Shown: positions 34,595-42,961 of the stretch, piece by piece
How the letters are laid out: every line of letters begins with the position of its first letter
How positions within the stretch are numbered: position 1 is the stretch's first letter
From: Acidimicrobiia bacterium
GTDB taxonomy: Bacteria > Actinomycetota > Acidimicrobiia > Acidimicrobiales > SKKL01
Assembly (NCBI GenBank): GCA_041676705.1
Contig: JBAYRL010000005.1
Location: 124,001 to 188,000 of the forward strand
DNA length: 64,000 nt
Reading direction: 5' to 3'
Made by a program: the position numbers and the translations under genes
Notes under the pieces: model-generated
What the model saw: only the letters and a program-made list of their open reading frames with translations
Told to the model about the DNA's origin: nothing
Database searches by the model: none

Positions 34595-35487
34595 GTTCCA
34601 GCGGCCAGAGCCATACTCAAGACCATCGCAAACCAACCACGTCGAAGCGCAAGCCAAACGTGAACTCGAAGCCGCCACGAAAGGTTTCGAAGAGCTATCG
34701 CCAGCGAAAGGTTGAATCATCACGATTCGGAATCGTGTATGACATTGAGGGTCCGAGAGTTCGGCTTGGTTTCGCGTGGTTTGTGGTGGCTTGCCTGACT
34801 ATCTGGGCGGGACTATGGCCGTTCGCGCTGCTGATTGCATCGGTGGCGGCTCTAGCTGCAGCGCAGATTTCAACTCAGCTTCGAACCCGCTGGCGTCGCC
34901 CGAATCGTGTAGTGGTGGCAGCGTTTGGGGGCATGTTACCGCTGAGCGCGGCGGTTAACCCGAAACTCTTTGGCGGTGTGACCATCGTGTTCGCTATTGC
35001 CAGTGTGGTCGCCGAGCTGGGGCGGCCAACCGCTGCTGCATCACCCTTGCTTAGCGCATCGGCCATGGTGCGATCTTGGTTGAACGTGGGTCTTGCTGGT
35101 GCCACATGGGTGGCGCTCTATCAAATAGATATTGGTGCCGCTTTTTGCTTGTTGTTGCTAATAAGTGCCTATGAAGTTGGTGATTTCCTGGTTGGTAGTG
35201 GGGCGGGGAACCCTATTGAAGGCCCCGCTGCGGGCTTACTGGCGTTAGCGGTGGTGGCAGCAGCACTGTTGGTAGTTGAACCGGCTCCTTTTGAGGGCAA
35301 CTCGCTGTTGGTTTTTGCAATGGGGGCCGGTTTGGCCGCTCCGCTTGGTCAAGTGGTGGCATCCGCAATTTTGCCTCGCGCTGGTGCCGATGCGCGGGCC
35401 TTGAGGCGTTTAGATTCATATCTGGTAGCCGCACCAGTTTGGTTAGTCTTGTTCTGGGCCGGTCTACACACCGCTGGGGTGGCTTGA
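34591..35487 (+). CDS. Polytopic membrane protein resembling a degenerate CDP-diglyceride synthase
   Basis: Membrane protein of 298 residues with a basic, Lys/Arg/Ser-rich N-terminus (~45 residues) and about seven or eight hydrophobic segments. The C-terminal region recalls CdsA: SAYEVGDFLVGSGAGNPIEGPAAG, then GQVVASAILPRAGADARALRRLDSYLVAAP, in pieces, where CdsA has GDLxES..KR..KD...HGG..DRLDS..FAAP. The lysine/aspartate and HGG positions of the CdsA signature are not present. It may be a noncatalytic or altered nucleotidyltransferase relative. It is translationally coupled to the MoaD-like gene. Confidence 0.55.
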   Translation: MSSSGQSHTQDHRKPTTSKRKPNVNSKPPRKVSKSYRQRKVESSRFGIVYDIEGPRVRLGFAWFVVACLTIWAGLWPFALLIASVAALAAAQISTQLRTRWRRPNRVVVAAFGGMLPLSAAVNPKLFGGVTIVFAIASVVAELGRPTAAASPLLSASAMVRSWLNVGLAGATWVALYQIDIGAAFCLLLLISAYEVGDFLVGSGAGNPIEGPAAGLLALAVVAAALLVVEPAPFEGNSLLVFAMGAGLAAPLGQVVASAILPRAGADARALRRLDSYLVAAPVWLVLFWAGLHTAGVA

Positions 35488-35505
35488 GGCGCTAACCTTC
35501 TAGCT

Positions 35506-36039
35506 ATGCAACCAGCTTTGGACCAGATGCTGAGCTCATTGGGGCCTCACGAATACAGCGCATTAGACCTAGAAAATCTGAGGGCACTGCGTTCCAAAGC
35601 CACTGTTAACGAAGAAGCAATTTCTTATCTACGTCGGGTGATTCAGGTTCGGCTCGACATCATCACTTCCGAGTTGAACAATCGCCGCAGCGGAGCTTCA
35701 CCGTCTGATGTTTCCGACATCATTAATCGCCTGCCCCACATCCTTTTCGAAACCCATGTTGCCGGCGGTTCAAATCGGCCGCCCAGCAGTCTTGAAGTGC
35801 CCGAAATTCCTGACGATCTGACCTTGATGGTGGATGAGGTGTTGCCTACGTCGCGCCTTGTCGCATTGGGCGAGCTGCAAGAAGACGAAATCGTGGCGCT
35901 ATGTGCCGCAGCCGAAGAGCTAGAACGTGAAATTTCCGACGCACGCCGTAAGCTACATGACATCATCGACGGTCTCGGACATGAACTAGCCCGGCGTTTT
36001 CGTAGTGGTGAATCACCAGTTGGCTCGATTGAAAACTGA
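35506..36039 (+). CDS. rsiG: RsiG-like c-di-GMP-responsive anti-sigma factor
   Basis: Alpha-helical, likely coiled-coil protein of 177 residues. RsiG of Streptomyces binds c-di-GMP through E-x3-S-x2-R-x3-Q-x3-D motifs and then holds the sigma factor WhiG inactive. Here the exact motif occurs at E36-S40-R43-Q47-D51. A second copy is at E140-S144-R147-H151-D155 with His in place of Gln. The spacing between them fits two antiparallel helices in one chain. The target sigma factor and any GGDEF/EAL enzymes are outside the window. The identification rests on the motifs and length. Confidence 0.8.
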   Translation: MQPALDQMLSSLGPHEYSALDLENLRALRSKATVNEEAISYLRRVIQVRLDIITSELNNRRSGASPSDVSDIINRLPHILFETHVAGGSNRPPSSLEVPEIPDDLTLMVDEVLPTSRLVALGELQEDEIVALCAAAEELEREISDARRKLHDIIDGLGHELARRFRSGESPVGSIEN

Positions 36040-36070
36040 TTCCCGCTATCAGCGTCAAAACTAAGGTTTG

Positions 36071-36092
36071 GTTCCAAGATCGGAACATTTTT
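36071..36092 (+). terminator. Weak terminator-like hairpin after rsiG
   Basis: GTTCC-AAGATC-GGAAC followed by ATTTTT, in the 78-base gap between rsiG and mshA. The stem is only five base pairs, so this may be an attenuating or chance structure. Confidence 0.35.
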
Positions 36093-36102
36093 CACAACTT
36101 AG

Positions 36103-37332
36103 GTGTTTAATCTGACCGTGCAGACCCTCGCTATTCTTTCTCTTCACACTTCGCCTTTAGCCCAGCCGGGTACCGGTGACAGTGGCGGTATGAACGTTTA
36201 CGTGCGAGAGCTGGCAAGCTCGTTGGCTCAGGCCGGCGTAGCGTCTCGAGTTTATGTGCGTAGATGGGCGAAAGATCTGCCGACTCAGGTTCATGTGGAA
36301 CCTGGTTTTGAAGTGGTGCACATTGATGCAGGGCCACCCGAGTTAGCGAAAGAACAACTGCCAAGTGTGGTTGATGAGTTCACCGCCGGGGTGAAACGTG
36401 ATCTGTTGCATGCCGGTCCAGTTAACGCCTTGCACGCCAACTACTGGCTTTCAGGGGTGGCCGGTCACAACCTTAAGCACTCTTTAGGTCTGCCGTTGGT
36501 CTCTACTTTTCATACCCTGGCCCGGGTGAAGGCCGAGCGAGACAACGAGGAACCGCGTGGGCGTGAAGACGCCGAAACGGCGGTGATTGGCTGTTCCGAT
36601 ATGATCTTGGCCAATAGCCCAGCTGAAGCCCAAGAACTTAGCGACCTGTATGGCGCCCGGCCGGAACGGGTTGAAATTGTGCCCCCTGGCGTTGACCATG
36701 CATTCTTTTCTCCTGGTGATAAGCGTGGGGCCCGCGCTGCTTTAGGTTTAGGCGATCAGCCGGTACTGCTGTTTGTGGGGCGAGTGCAGCCCCTGAAAGG
36801 CCTCGACGTAGCGGTGGCCGCCTTAGCGTGTCTACCCGATCAAAACACCACTTTGGTGGTCGTAGGCGGGCCAAGTGGTCCCGAGGGCCACTCCGAGTTG
36901 CAACGGGTCAAAGCCCTAAGCGAACACCTGGGTGTTGCGCATCGTGTTCGTTTTGTAGACCCACAACCCCATCACCTGCTAAGCACCTACTACCGAGCAG
37001 CCGATGTGACAATCGTGCCCAGCCGGTCCGAGTCGTTCGGCTTGGTGGCGCTCGAAGCGGCAGCTTGCGGTTCCCCAGTGGTGGCCTCAGATGTAGGCGG
37101 TTTACGGACCTTGGTGATTGATGGTGTGACCGGTCGATTGGTCGATAGTCGTGACCCAGGCGATTTTGCCACTTGTGTTGCCGAAATCCTGGGCAATGCC
37201 GCCACTGCCGATGAAATGTCAAAGAACGCGGTTCAGTTGGCAAAGAGTTATACCTGGTCGACCACAGCGGCGCGTTTGCGACGCCTTTATGCCGACATCG
37301 CTTCACGGCAACCTGTAGATTGCGCCATATAA
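36103..37332 (+). CDS. mshA: GT4 glycosyltransferase, MshA-like (D-inositol-3-phosphate glycosyltransferase)
   Basis: Glycosyltransferase of about 404-409 residues, expected to join GlcNAc from UDP-GlcNAc to inositol 3-phosphate, the first step in mycothiol synthesis. The N-terminal LSLHTSPLAQPGTGDSGGMNVYVRELA, in pieces, is the MshA hallmark; VPPGVD, FVGRVQPLKG and the ExxxE-like region SRSESFGLVALEAAACG are the GT4 nucleotide-sugar elements. The next gene is a YbjN-family gene, the same order as mshA-Rv0487 in mycobacteria. The start may be GTG 36103 or GTG 36118; the latter fits the family N-terminus better. Confidence 0.88.
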   Translation: MFNLTVQTLAILSLHTSPLAQPGTGDSGGMNVYVRELASSLAQAGVASRVYVRRWAKDLPTQVHVEPGFEVVHIDAGPPELAKEQLPSVVDEFTAGVKRDLLHAGPVNALHANYWLSGVAGHNLKHSLGLPLVSTFHTLARVKAERDNEEPRGREDAETAVIGCSDMILANSPAEAQELSDLYGARPERVEIVPPGVDHAFFSPGDKRGARAALGLGDQPVLLFVGRVQPLKGLDVAVAALACLPDQNTTLVVVGGPSGPEGHSELQRVKALSEHLGVAHRVRFVDPQPHHLLSTYYRAADVTIVPSRSESFGLVALEAAACGSPVVASDVGGLRTLVIDGVTGRLVDSRDPGDFATCVAEILGNAATADEMSKNAVQLAKSYTWSTTAARLRRLYADIASRQPVDCAI

Positions 37333-37376
37333 CAACGCTGCTGTAGCGCTGTGCCCTTGAAAGGAACCACCCCTAG

Positions 37377-37862
37377 ATGTCGGATGAGGACCCCTACAGC
37401 GATGATCCGCCCGCTAGCCCCGAACAGCTGGCCCAAGCGGAAGCTTTTGTGGATGCCTGGCTTTCAGGTGAGCTCGCCAACAACCCTGTGGTGGCGGCCG
37501 TGGACCGTGTTGATGCCGATTATCGACCTTGGTATGTGCGGTTACTCGGCGAAGAAAAAGATACCTTTGCTATTTGGCTGACGCTGCGCCAACGCTCGCT
37601 GCATTACGAGACCTATGTGATGCCAGCTCCAGAAGAGAACCATGCGCAGTTTTACGAGCACTTGTTGAGGCGTAATTTGAAACTGGTGGGCGCGGCTTTT
37701 GCTATCGGTGCCGAAGACGCCGTTTTCCTACAGGGTGCTATTCCAATCGGGTCTATTGGGAAGCGGTCGCTCGATCATATTTTGGGCTTGTTGTATGTGA
37801 CGGTAGAACAAGCTTTCCGGCCTGCGTTACGGATCGGTTTCGCATCCCATTTTAAGAAATAG
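37377..37862 (+). CDS. YbjN-family (sensory-transduction-like) protein
   Basis: Protein of 161 residues. The body ADYRPWYVRLLGEEKDTFAIWLTLRQRSLHYETYV in pieces, then PEENHAQFYEHLLRRNLKLVGAAFAIG, matches the YbjN/CesT-like fold. The mycobacterial counterpart lies directly after mshA, as here, with 44 bases between the genes and AAAGGA upstream of the ATG. The fold is chaperone-like; the biochemical role is unknown. The first ~35 residues are acidic and probably disordered. Confidence 0.82.
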   Translation: MSDEDPYSDDPPASPEQLAQAEAFVDAWLSGELANNPVVAAVDRVDADYRPWYVRLLGEEKDTFAIWLTLRQRSLHYETYVMPAPEENHAQFYEHLLRRNLKLVGAAFAIGAEDAVFLQGAIPIGSIGKRSLDHILGLLYVTVEQAFRPALRIGFASHFKK

Positions 37863-37952
37863 TGGCTTTTCATTGCATTTCATGAATTGCCATGTTAACT
37901 TAATCTCTGAACCTGGAGGGTCAGTGGCACCACGGGCATCGGGGAAGTGGCT

Positions 37953-39152
37953 GTGAGCAGCTCTAACCCTCCAAGTTCAACCCAAAGGCATGAAAGCCAC
38001 ACACAGCGGCCCAGCTTCTCGTTGATAGCAGCCATTACGGTCACCGGTATTTTGGCAAATACCTTGCCGAACGCTGGTATCCCCAACATTTTGGAAGACT
38101 TCCACCGACCCGACAGCGCCGCGGGAATTCTGGTAGCTGCGGCCAGTGTGCCGGGAATTTTAGTGGCACCGATTGTGGGCATTTTCGCTGACCGTTATGG
38201 CCGACGCGCCGTGTTGGTGCCGTGTTTGGTGGCCTTTGGCCTTTTTGGTCTCATGGGGGCATTTGCACCCAGCTTCACCTGGCTGATTGCTGCTCGTTTC
38301 GGCCAAGGTATTGGTTCTGCCGGCCTGATTAACCTCACCAATATTTTGATTGGTGATCATTGGCAAGGCTTAGAAAGAACCAAAATGTTTGGTTATAACT
38401 CGGCCATTCTCACCGTTTCACTAGCTGTTTTGCCCTTCCTCGGCGGCTTCCTAACCGACCTTGGAGGTTGGCGCCTAGCCTTCGCGCCATACCCCTTAGC
38501 CATAATCACGGCTTTGGTGGTGATGAAACGCTTAGGTCCCGGACCGACCGACGGTACCTCCACCATTCGTGAACAACTGGCGGCAGCGGCCACCGTAGTG
38601 CGCTACAAAGCGGTACTGATTCCTATTGTTTTGGCGTTGGCCACCTTCGTTATGATCTTCGGGCTCTTCCTAACCGCGCTACCGGTGCACCTGGAAGAAG
38701 ATTTCGGCATGAGTGCCACCCAGCGAGGTTTAATCATTGCGTTGCCTGCCATTGGTGGCACCATTGGTTCACTCACCGTAGGCCGATTACGGGGTGCCTT
38801 TAGCGCTTACCGCATTGCCGCCGCGGCCTTCGCCCTTTTCGCCGTTGCCTACCCGCTCATTGGTCTCACCAACGCCTTGTGGATGCTCACCGTCGCGGCG
38901 GTGGTTTATGGCCTTGGAGAAGCATGGCTCTTAACAACCCTCACCGATTTAGTAGCTGAGGCTACCCCTGAAGCTACTCGTGGTGCGGTCATGTCGGTTC
39001 ACATGGGTGCTGCTCGAACCGGCCAGTCAATCGGACCGCTGCTTGCGGGTGCCGGAATGGCCGTCATGAGCACCGGCATGGTGTTTGTGGTCGCTGGTAT
39101 TATGGCGGCGACTCTGTGCCTAGCGGTTATCGCAGGTGGTCTAGACTCTTAA
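37953..39152 (+). CDS. MFS transporter
   Basis: Major facilitator of about 399 residues with twelve hydrophobic segments. The loop 2-3 motif reads GIFADRYGRRAVLVP, the usual MFS motif A, and a related pattern follows in the second half (VGRLRGAFSAYRIA). It belongs to the drug:H+ antiporter-like group, substrate unknown. I prefer GTG 37953 because GGGGA lies seven bases upstream; an in-frame GTG is also present at 37947. proC starts two bases after its stop, so they are probably one unit. Confidence 0.85.
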   Translation: MSSSNPPSSTQRHESHTQRPSFSLIAAITVTGILANTLPNAGIPNILEDFHRPDSAAGILVAAASVPGILVAPIVGIFADRYGRRAVLVPCLVAFGLFGLMGAFAPSFTWLIAARFGQGIGSAGLINLTNILIGDHWQGLERTKMFGYNSAILTVSLAVLPFLGGFLTDLGGWRLAFAPYPLAIITALVVMKRLGPGPTDGTSTIREQLAAAATVVRYKAVLIPIVLALATFVMIFGLFLTALPVHLEEDFGMSATQRGLIIALPAIGGTIGSLTVGRLRGAFSAYRIAAAAFALFAVAYPLIGLTNALWMLTVAAVVYGLGEAWLLTTLTDLVAEATPEATRGAVMSVHMGAARTGQSIGPLLAGAGMAVMSTGMVFVVAGIMAATLCLAVIAGGLDS

Positions 39153-39154
39153 GA

Positions 39155-39949
39155 ATGTTTGAACTTCTAATCGTGGGTGGCGGCAAGATGGGTGCCGCAT
39201 TAATCAGTGGTCTGCTTGCTCACGGTTCGATCAAACCCCAAGATTTGGCGGTACTTGAGGCTCTGGCCGATCGACGGCACGAACTGGAAACCGAATTTCC
39301 TGGCGTAACTGTAACGTCGCAGCCGGTTTCGGCCCAAGCTGCTGTTTTGGCGGTTAAACCCGCTGACATTGTCGCTGCCTCCACCACACTGGCCGAGGCT
39401 GGTGTAACCCGAGTTCTGTCTATTGCGGCAGGGGTCAGCACCAAGGCTCTTGAAGAAGCGACCAATCATAAAATTGCGGTGGTTCGTGCCATGCCGAACA
39501 CACCGGCGCTGGTCCGCCAAGGTGCTTCGGCCTTGGCTCCAGGAACTATCGCCAATGAATCCGACCTTAAGTGGGCAGAGGAGATTCTGGCTTCAGTAGG
39601 CACCGTGGAACGTGTGCCCGAAGCCTTGCTCGACGCTGTCACCGGCCTTAGCGGATCGGGGCCAGCCTATGTGTTCCTAATGATTGAATCGTTGATAGAA
39701 GGTGGGGTACTGGCTGGAATTCCACGAGTTACCGCCTCACGGCTAGCGATCCAAACAGTGCTTGGTGCCGCTACGTTGCTGGCCGAAACCCTTGATGAAC
39801 CAGCCGAGGCCCGCGCTGCGGTCACCTCACCCGGTGGTACCACCGCCGCAGGGTTACGTGCGCTCGAAGAACACGCCACTCGCAGTGCCTTTATCGAAGC
39901 AGTCATGGCTGCCGCGTCGCGTTCGCGGGAACTGGGCGAAAACCGATAA
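39155..39949 (+). CDS. proC: Pyrroline-5-carboxylate reductase
   Basis: Final enzyme of proline synthesis, reducing pyrroline-5-carboxylate with NAD(P)H, 264 residues from ATG 39155. The Rossmann motif IVGGGKMGAALISGL, VLAVKPADI, AVVRAMPNTPALV and the signature GLSGSGPAYVFLMIESLIEGGV in pieces, then VTSPGGTTAAGLRALEE, are all standard. The frame extends upstream into the MFS gene but the family start is at 39155. Confidence 0.95.
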   Translation: MFELLIVGGGKMGAALISGLLAHGSIKPQDLAVLEALADRRHELETEFPGVTVTSQPVSAQAAVLAVKPADIVAASTTLAEAGVTRVLSIAAGVSTKALEEATNHKIAVVRAMPNTPALVRQGASALAPGTIANESDLKWAEEILASVGTVERVPEALLDAVTGLSGSGPAYVFLMIESLIEGGVLAGIPRVTASRLAIQTVLGAATLLAETLDEPAEARAAVTSPGGTTAAGLRALEEHATRSAFIEAVMAAASRSRELGENR

Positions 39950-39961
39950 CGTCAAAGAGAC

Positions 39962-40831
39962 ATGGACGAGCGCTACCAAACCATCTCATTTCTGTCGGAC
40001 TACGGCACCCGCGACGAGTTTGTGGGTGTAGTGCATTCGGTCATACGCCAAATTGCTCCGAGTGCTGGGGTTATTGACGTCACCCACGAGATCACCCCTT
40101 TCGACGTTCGTGCGGCCTCGTTGGCCTTGGCACGTGCTGCCCAATACCTGGCGCCGGGCATTGTGCTTGGCGTTGTTGATCCTGGAGTTGGTGGCAAACG
40201 TCGAGCGGTGGCGGTTGAGGTTGGGAACGGCACATCAATACTGGTGGGCCCCGACAACGGCCTCCTAGCCCCGGCTGTGGCCATGGTTGGCGGTGCCAGT
40301 CGAGCCGTAGAACTAACCAACACCGAATATCATTTCGAAGCTCCTGGACCAACTTTTGCTGGCCGCGACATCTTCGCTCCGGTGGCCGCTTATTTGTCCT
40401 CGGGAGTGCCGCTGGAAGAATTTGGCCCCGAGCTCGATCCAAACTTGCTGACACCTAGTCTTATTCCTCTGCCTCGGGAAGAAAACGGTGGGCTTGAAGC
40501 AGAAGTGCTTTGGATTGACCAATATGGCAACGTTCAGTTGAACTTGGGCCCGGAAGATTTGGAAGCCCACGGCGAGGCCATTCGAGTGGTCGTGGGCGAT
40601 ATCGAACGCAGCGCCTATAAGGTCTCAACCTTTAGTGAACTGACCACCGGCCGACTTGGATTCCTAGTGGATTCCTATGGCTTGATCGCATTAGTGCTCG
40701 ATCAAGCTTCGGCGGCCGCCGACTTGGGCTTGGGCGATTCTGACGCTGTCCGAATAGAAGCCTTCGATGAGGCTAACCCTAGTCACAGCGCTCCGAGTGT
40801 AAAGGTTGAGCTGCGGGGGTTTGGCGCCTAA
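39962..40831 (+). CDS. SAM hydroxide adenosyltransferase / SAM hydrolase family protein (DUF62)
   Basis: Protein of 289 residues of the fluorinase/DUF62 family, which hydrolyses S-adenosylmethionine to adenosine and methionine. Conserved blocks are ISFLSDYGTRDEFVGVVH, VIDVTHEITPFDVRAAS, GIVLGVVDPGVGG, LVGPDNGLLAPA, FAGRDIFAPVAAYL, and the C-terminal domain IDQYGNVQLN. It starts 12 bases after proC. Its stop overlaps the ATG of a 29-codon membrane ORF by one base. Confidence 0.93.
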   Translation: MDERYQTISFLSDYGTRDEFVGVVHSVIRQIAPSAGVIDVTHEITPFDVRAASLALARAAQYLAPGIVLGVVDPGVGGKRRAVAVEVGNGTSILVGPDNGLLAPAVAMVGGASRAVELTNTEYHFEAPGPTFAGRDIFAPVAAYLSSGVPLEEFGPELDPNLLTPSLIPLPREENGGLEAEVLWIDQYGNVQLNLGPEDLEAHGEAIRVVVGDIERSAYKVSTFSELTTGRLGFLVDSYGLIALVLDQASAAADLGLGDSDAVRIEAFDEANPSHSAPSVKVELRGFGA

Positions 40832-40920
40832 TGCGACCGGGTACGGTACTAATTCTGGCCTTGTTGTTGGTGGCATTACTTAGCGCCGCGGTTCTGCAGC
40901 TGTTCTTTTTAGCTCGTTAA
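40831..40920 (+). CDS. 29-residue single-span membrane microprotein (candidate)
   Basis: ATG at 40831 overlaps the preceding TAA (TAATG), and the frame runs 29 codons to TAA 40918. The product starts MRPGTVL, has one continuous hydrophobic helix of about 22 residues, and ends FFLAR, a topology with a basic residue at each end. Translational coupling and the clean membrane profile argue for a real gene, but the length is too short to be sure. Function unknown; it may bind another membrane protein. Confidence 0.5.
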   Translation: MRPGTVLILALLLVALLSAAVLQLFFLAR

Positions 40921-40948
40921 GTCTTGCGCCTCGGTACCCAGGTCGCTG

Positions 40949-40974
40949 AAACCGCTAACTTGCGGGGGTTTTGG
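40949..40974 (+). terminator. Weak terminator-like hairpin after the SAM hydrolase unit
   Basis: CCGC-TAACTT-GCGG flanked by AAA on the left and GGGTTTT on the right, in the 91-base gap before the convergent exporter. The stem is short, so it is only a likely end of the proC-SAM hydrolase message. Confidence 0.35.
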
Positions 40975-41011
40975 CCCAACCGGTGTTAACGAAATGGCAG
41001 TACAGCGCTGG

Positions 41012-41869
41012 TTAAACCTGAGTAGCAATCTTGTCTCGGGTGAATAGGCGAGCCCCTCGAACGACAAGCCATAACGCCACCGCCCAAATCACCGCGCCAA
41101 TCGCCAAGGCCACGGGCAGATCTAAAAGCATCAGCCCGGTCGATTGGCCAACCGCTAAAAAGATCAACGGTAACACCACTGCTCCGCCCAGCTGGTTGGC
41201 TTCCTGAGTGGTTCGAGTTCGTGCCGAGACCCGTACCATCACGCCCAAGCCAAGCATCGCCACCGCGGGTGCTACCCACAGAATCACCACGGTCCACAAC
41301 TTGGTGGGAATGAAGATGCGATGCATCACACTCCAGCCCACGGCATTAGTAACGACCGCAAAGACCACAAAGCCAATCCAAGAGATCGCAACGGCTGGTA
41401 TGAAGGCCCCCAAAAGCTTGGCGATGAAAAGGTCACGGTTCGAGATTGGTAAATGTAGGAGGGCTTCCATGGTGCGACGTTCTTTTTCCCCGGCGAACGC
41501 GTCGGCGGCCAACACCGAGGACACCATTAGCGGCACAATCAGAAACAGCGGCGCTAGAAGATAACCGTTAATCAGCACTAGCAACTGTTGGGCTTCGGGC
41601 AATGACGTTATGGGCGCAGTGAGGTTTGAAGGCAGTGCCCGCAGCATGCTCTCAACCCCAGCATCCTTACCGCGCGCCGTAAGGCCTATGAGAAATGGAA
41701 CGACCACCAACAATATGGTGGGTACCACCAGCATTGGAATCATGACAGCCTTCGAACGTCGTATGGCCAGGTTGTCTTTGTGGATGACCGCTCGGATGGC
41801 ATTCCAGTTGGGGCGGGGAACACCGGTCTGTTGTGGTGTATACCTTCGGTGTCGGGGTGTGAAGGTCAT
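41012..41869 (-). CDS. ABC-2 type exporter permease
   Basis: Membrane subunit of 285 residues with six hydrophobic segments. It has the early block RAVIHKDNLAIRRSKAVMIPMLVVPTI in pieces, followed by the ABC2 element FAGEKERRTMEALLHLPISNRDLFIAKLLGAF in pieces, typical of NatB/CcmB-type exporters. A proline/arginine-rich N-terminus of ~20 residues precedes the first helix. Its ATG overlaps the ATPase stop by four bases. Substrate unknown. Confidence 0.87.
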   Translation of the reverse strand: MTFTPRHRRYTPQQTGVPRPNWNAIRAVIHKDNLAIRRSKAVMIPMLVVPTILLVVVPFLIGLTARGKDAGVESMLRALPSNLTAPITSLPEAQQLLVLINGYLLAPLFLIVPLMVSSVLAADAFAGEKERRTMEALLHLPISNRDLFIAKLLGAFIPAVAISWIGFVVFAVVTNAVGWSVMHRIFIPTKLWTVVILWVAPAVAMLGLGVMVRVSARTRTTQEANQLGGAVVLPLIFLAVGQSTGLMLLDLPVALAIGAVIWAVALWLVVRGARLFTRDKIATQV

Positions 41870-42882
41870 GTCGTTCCCACCTGGCGGTCGTGATGAGCGG
41901 CTGTCGAAACCTTTATTGGTTGTTCACTCTCGGGCAAGGTTTCATTGGCGATAGCTTGAGCTTCAATGGCGAAATAAACGTCTTCCAAGCTATAGGGGTC
42001 GGGGATCGCGGCGTAGACCATAATCTTGGCGCGTAACAGGGCCGCAATTACCTGGGACAAGACATCATGGTGGGTGCTTTCAATCCGAAGCCCCTCATCC
42101 GTAGACAGCGCCTCTAAAACTCCCTCTACACGGCGCACAATGCCAAGCACACGAGCGTCTGCGGGGCGCGATAGCTCAATGCGTGCGGGAATGCCGGGCC
42201 ACATCTCACTAGCTAAATCTTGGGGCCGTCCGATGGCTTGAAGTTGGCCTTTGTAGAGAACCGCCATGCGGTCCGCCAGTCGGCCTGCTTCACCCAAGAA
42301 ATGCGTACACAAAATCACCGTACGGCCATCTTGTTGAGCGAGAGACGAGATCAGGGCCATCACCTCTCGGGTAGCGGCCGGGTCAAGCCCAGATGTCGGC
42401 TCGTCTAAGAACAAAACTTCAGGATCGTGGATCAGTGCCCGTGCCAGAGCTAAACGCTTTCGTTGACCGGTTGAGGCCCCTTGGACAGGGAAGTCAGCGC
42501 GGTCAGCTAAACCAAAGCGTTCCAGGGCTTCGGCGGCCTTAAGCCCCGCTGCTGCTTTCGTGAAGCCGCGCACCCTAGCTACGAATTCGAGGTTTTCACG
42601 GGCGCTTAGGCGATCGTCTAATCCAGCATTTTCGGTGAGTACCCCGGTACGTCGCCGAAGCTCGTCTCCTTCACGAAGTGGGTTCAACCCTAGTACTAGT
42701 GCCTCGCCCGAATCTGGGGCCAGCACGCCATTCAAAATTCGCACCGTGGTCGTTTTCCCAGCGCCGTTGGGGCCCAGCAACGCTAGTACTTCTCCCCGGT
42801 TTACCTGAAGACTCAAACTATCGAGTGCTCTTCCCGATGGGAACGATCGGCTGATTCCATCCGCCAAAATCACTGGATCCAT
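41866..42882 (-). CDS. ABC exporter ATP-binding protein
   Basis: ATPase of 338 residues partnering the preceding permease. Walker A GPNGAGKTTTV, signature STGQRKRLALARAL, Walker B VLFLDEPTSGLDPAA and H-loop ILCTHFLGEA are all present. The ~110-residue C-terminal extension is characteristic of exporters of the NatA/DrrA class. It starts 80 bases from the divergent rex start, so the two share a control region that contains a weak Rex-like site. Confidence 0.92.
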   Translation of the reverse strand: MDPVILADGISRSFPSGRALDSLSLQVNRGEVLALLGPNGAGKTTTVRILNGVLAPDSGEALVLGLNPLREGDELRRRTGVLTENAGLDDRLSARENLEFVARVRGFTKAAAGLKAAEALERFGLADRADFPVQGASTGQRKRLALARALIHDPEVLFLDEPTSGLDPAATREVMALISSLAQQDGRTVILCTHFLGEAGRLADRMAVLYKGQLQAIGRPQDLASEMWPGIPARIELSRPADARVLGIVRRVEGVLEALSTDEGLRIESTHHDVLSQVIAALLRAKIMVYAAIPDPYSLEDVYFAIEAQAIANETLPESEQPIKVSTAAHHDRQVGTT

Positions 42883-42924
42883 AAGTAAACCGTTGATCTA
42901 GAAGGTTTATTAGCGCTGTGTACT

Positions 42925-42943
42925 TTGTGAAAAATTGCACCAA
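42925..42943. promoter_or_regulatory. Possible weak Rex site upstream of rex
   Basis: TTGTGAAAAATTGCACCAA lies 18 bases before the rex ATG. The left half matches the Rex half-site TTGTGA, the right half only loosely (TTGCACCAA against TTCACAA). Rex genes are often autoregulated, so the location is suggestive, but the match is imperfect. Confidence 0.35.
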
Positions 42944-42961
42944 CCAACTAACTTGCCTCTT

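Noticed and set aside
36908..37306. A 132-codon minus-strand frame inside mshA
   Set aside because: Antisense to the conserved GT4 domain; His/Arg-rich and without any domain pattern.
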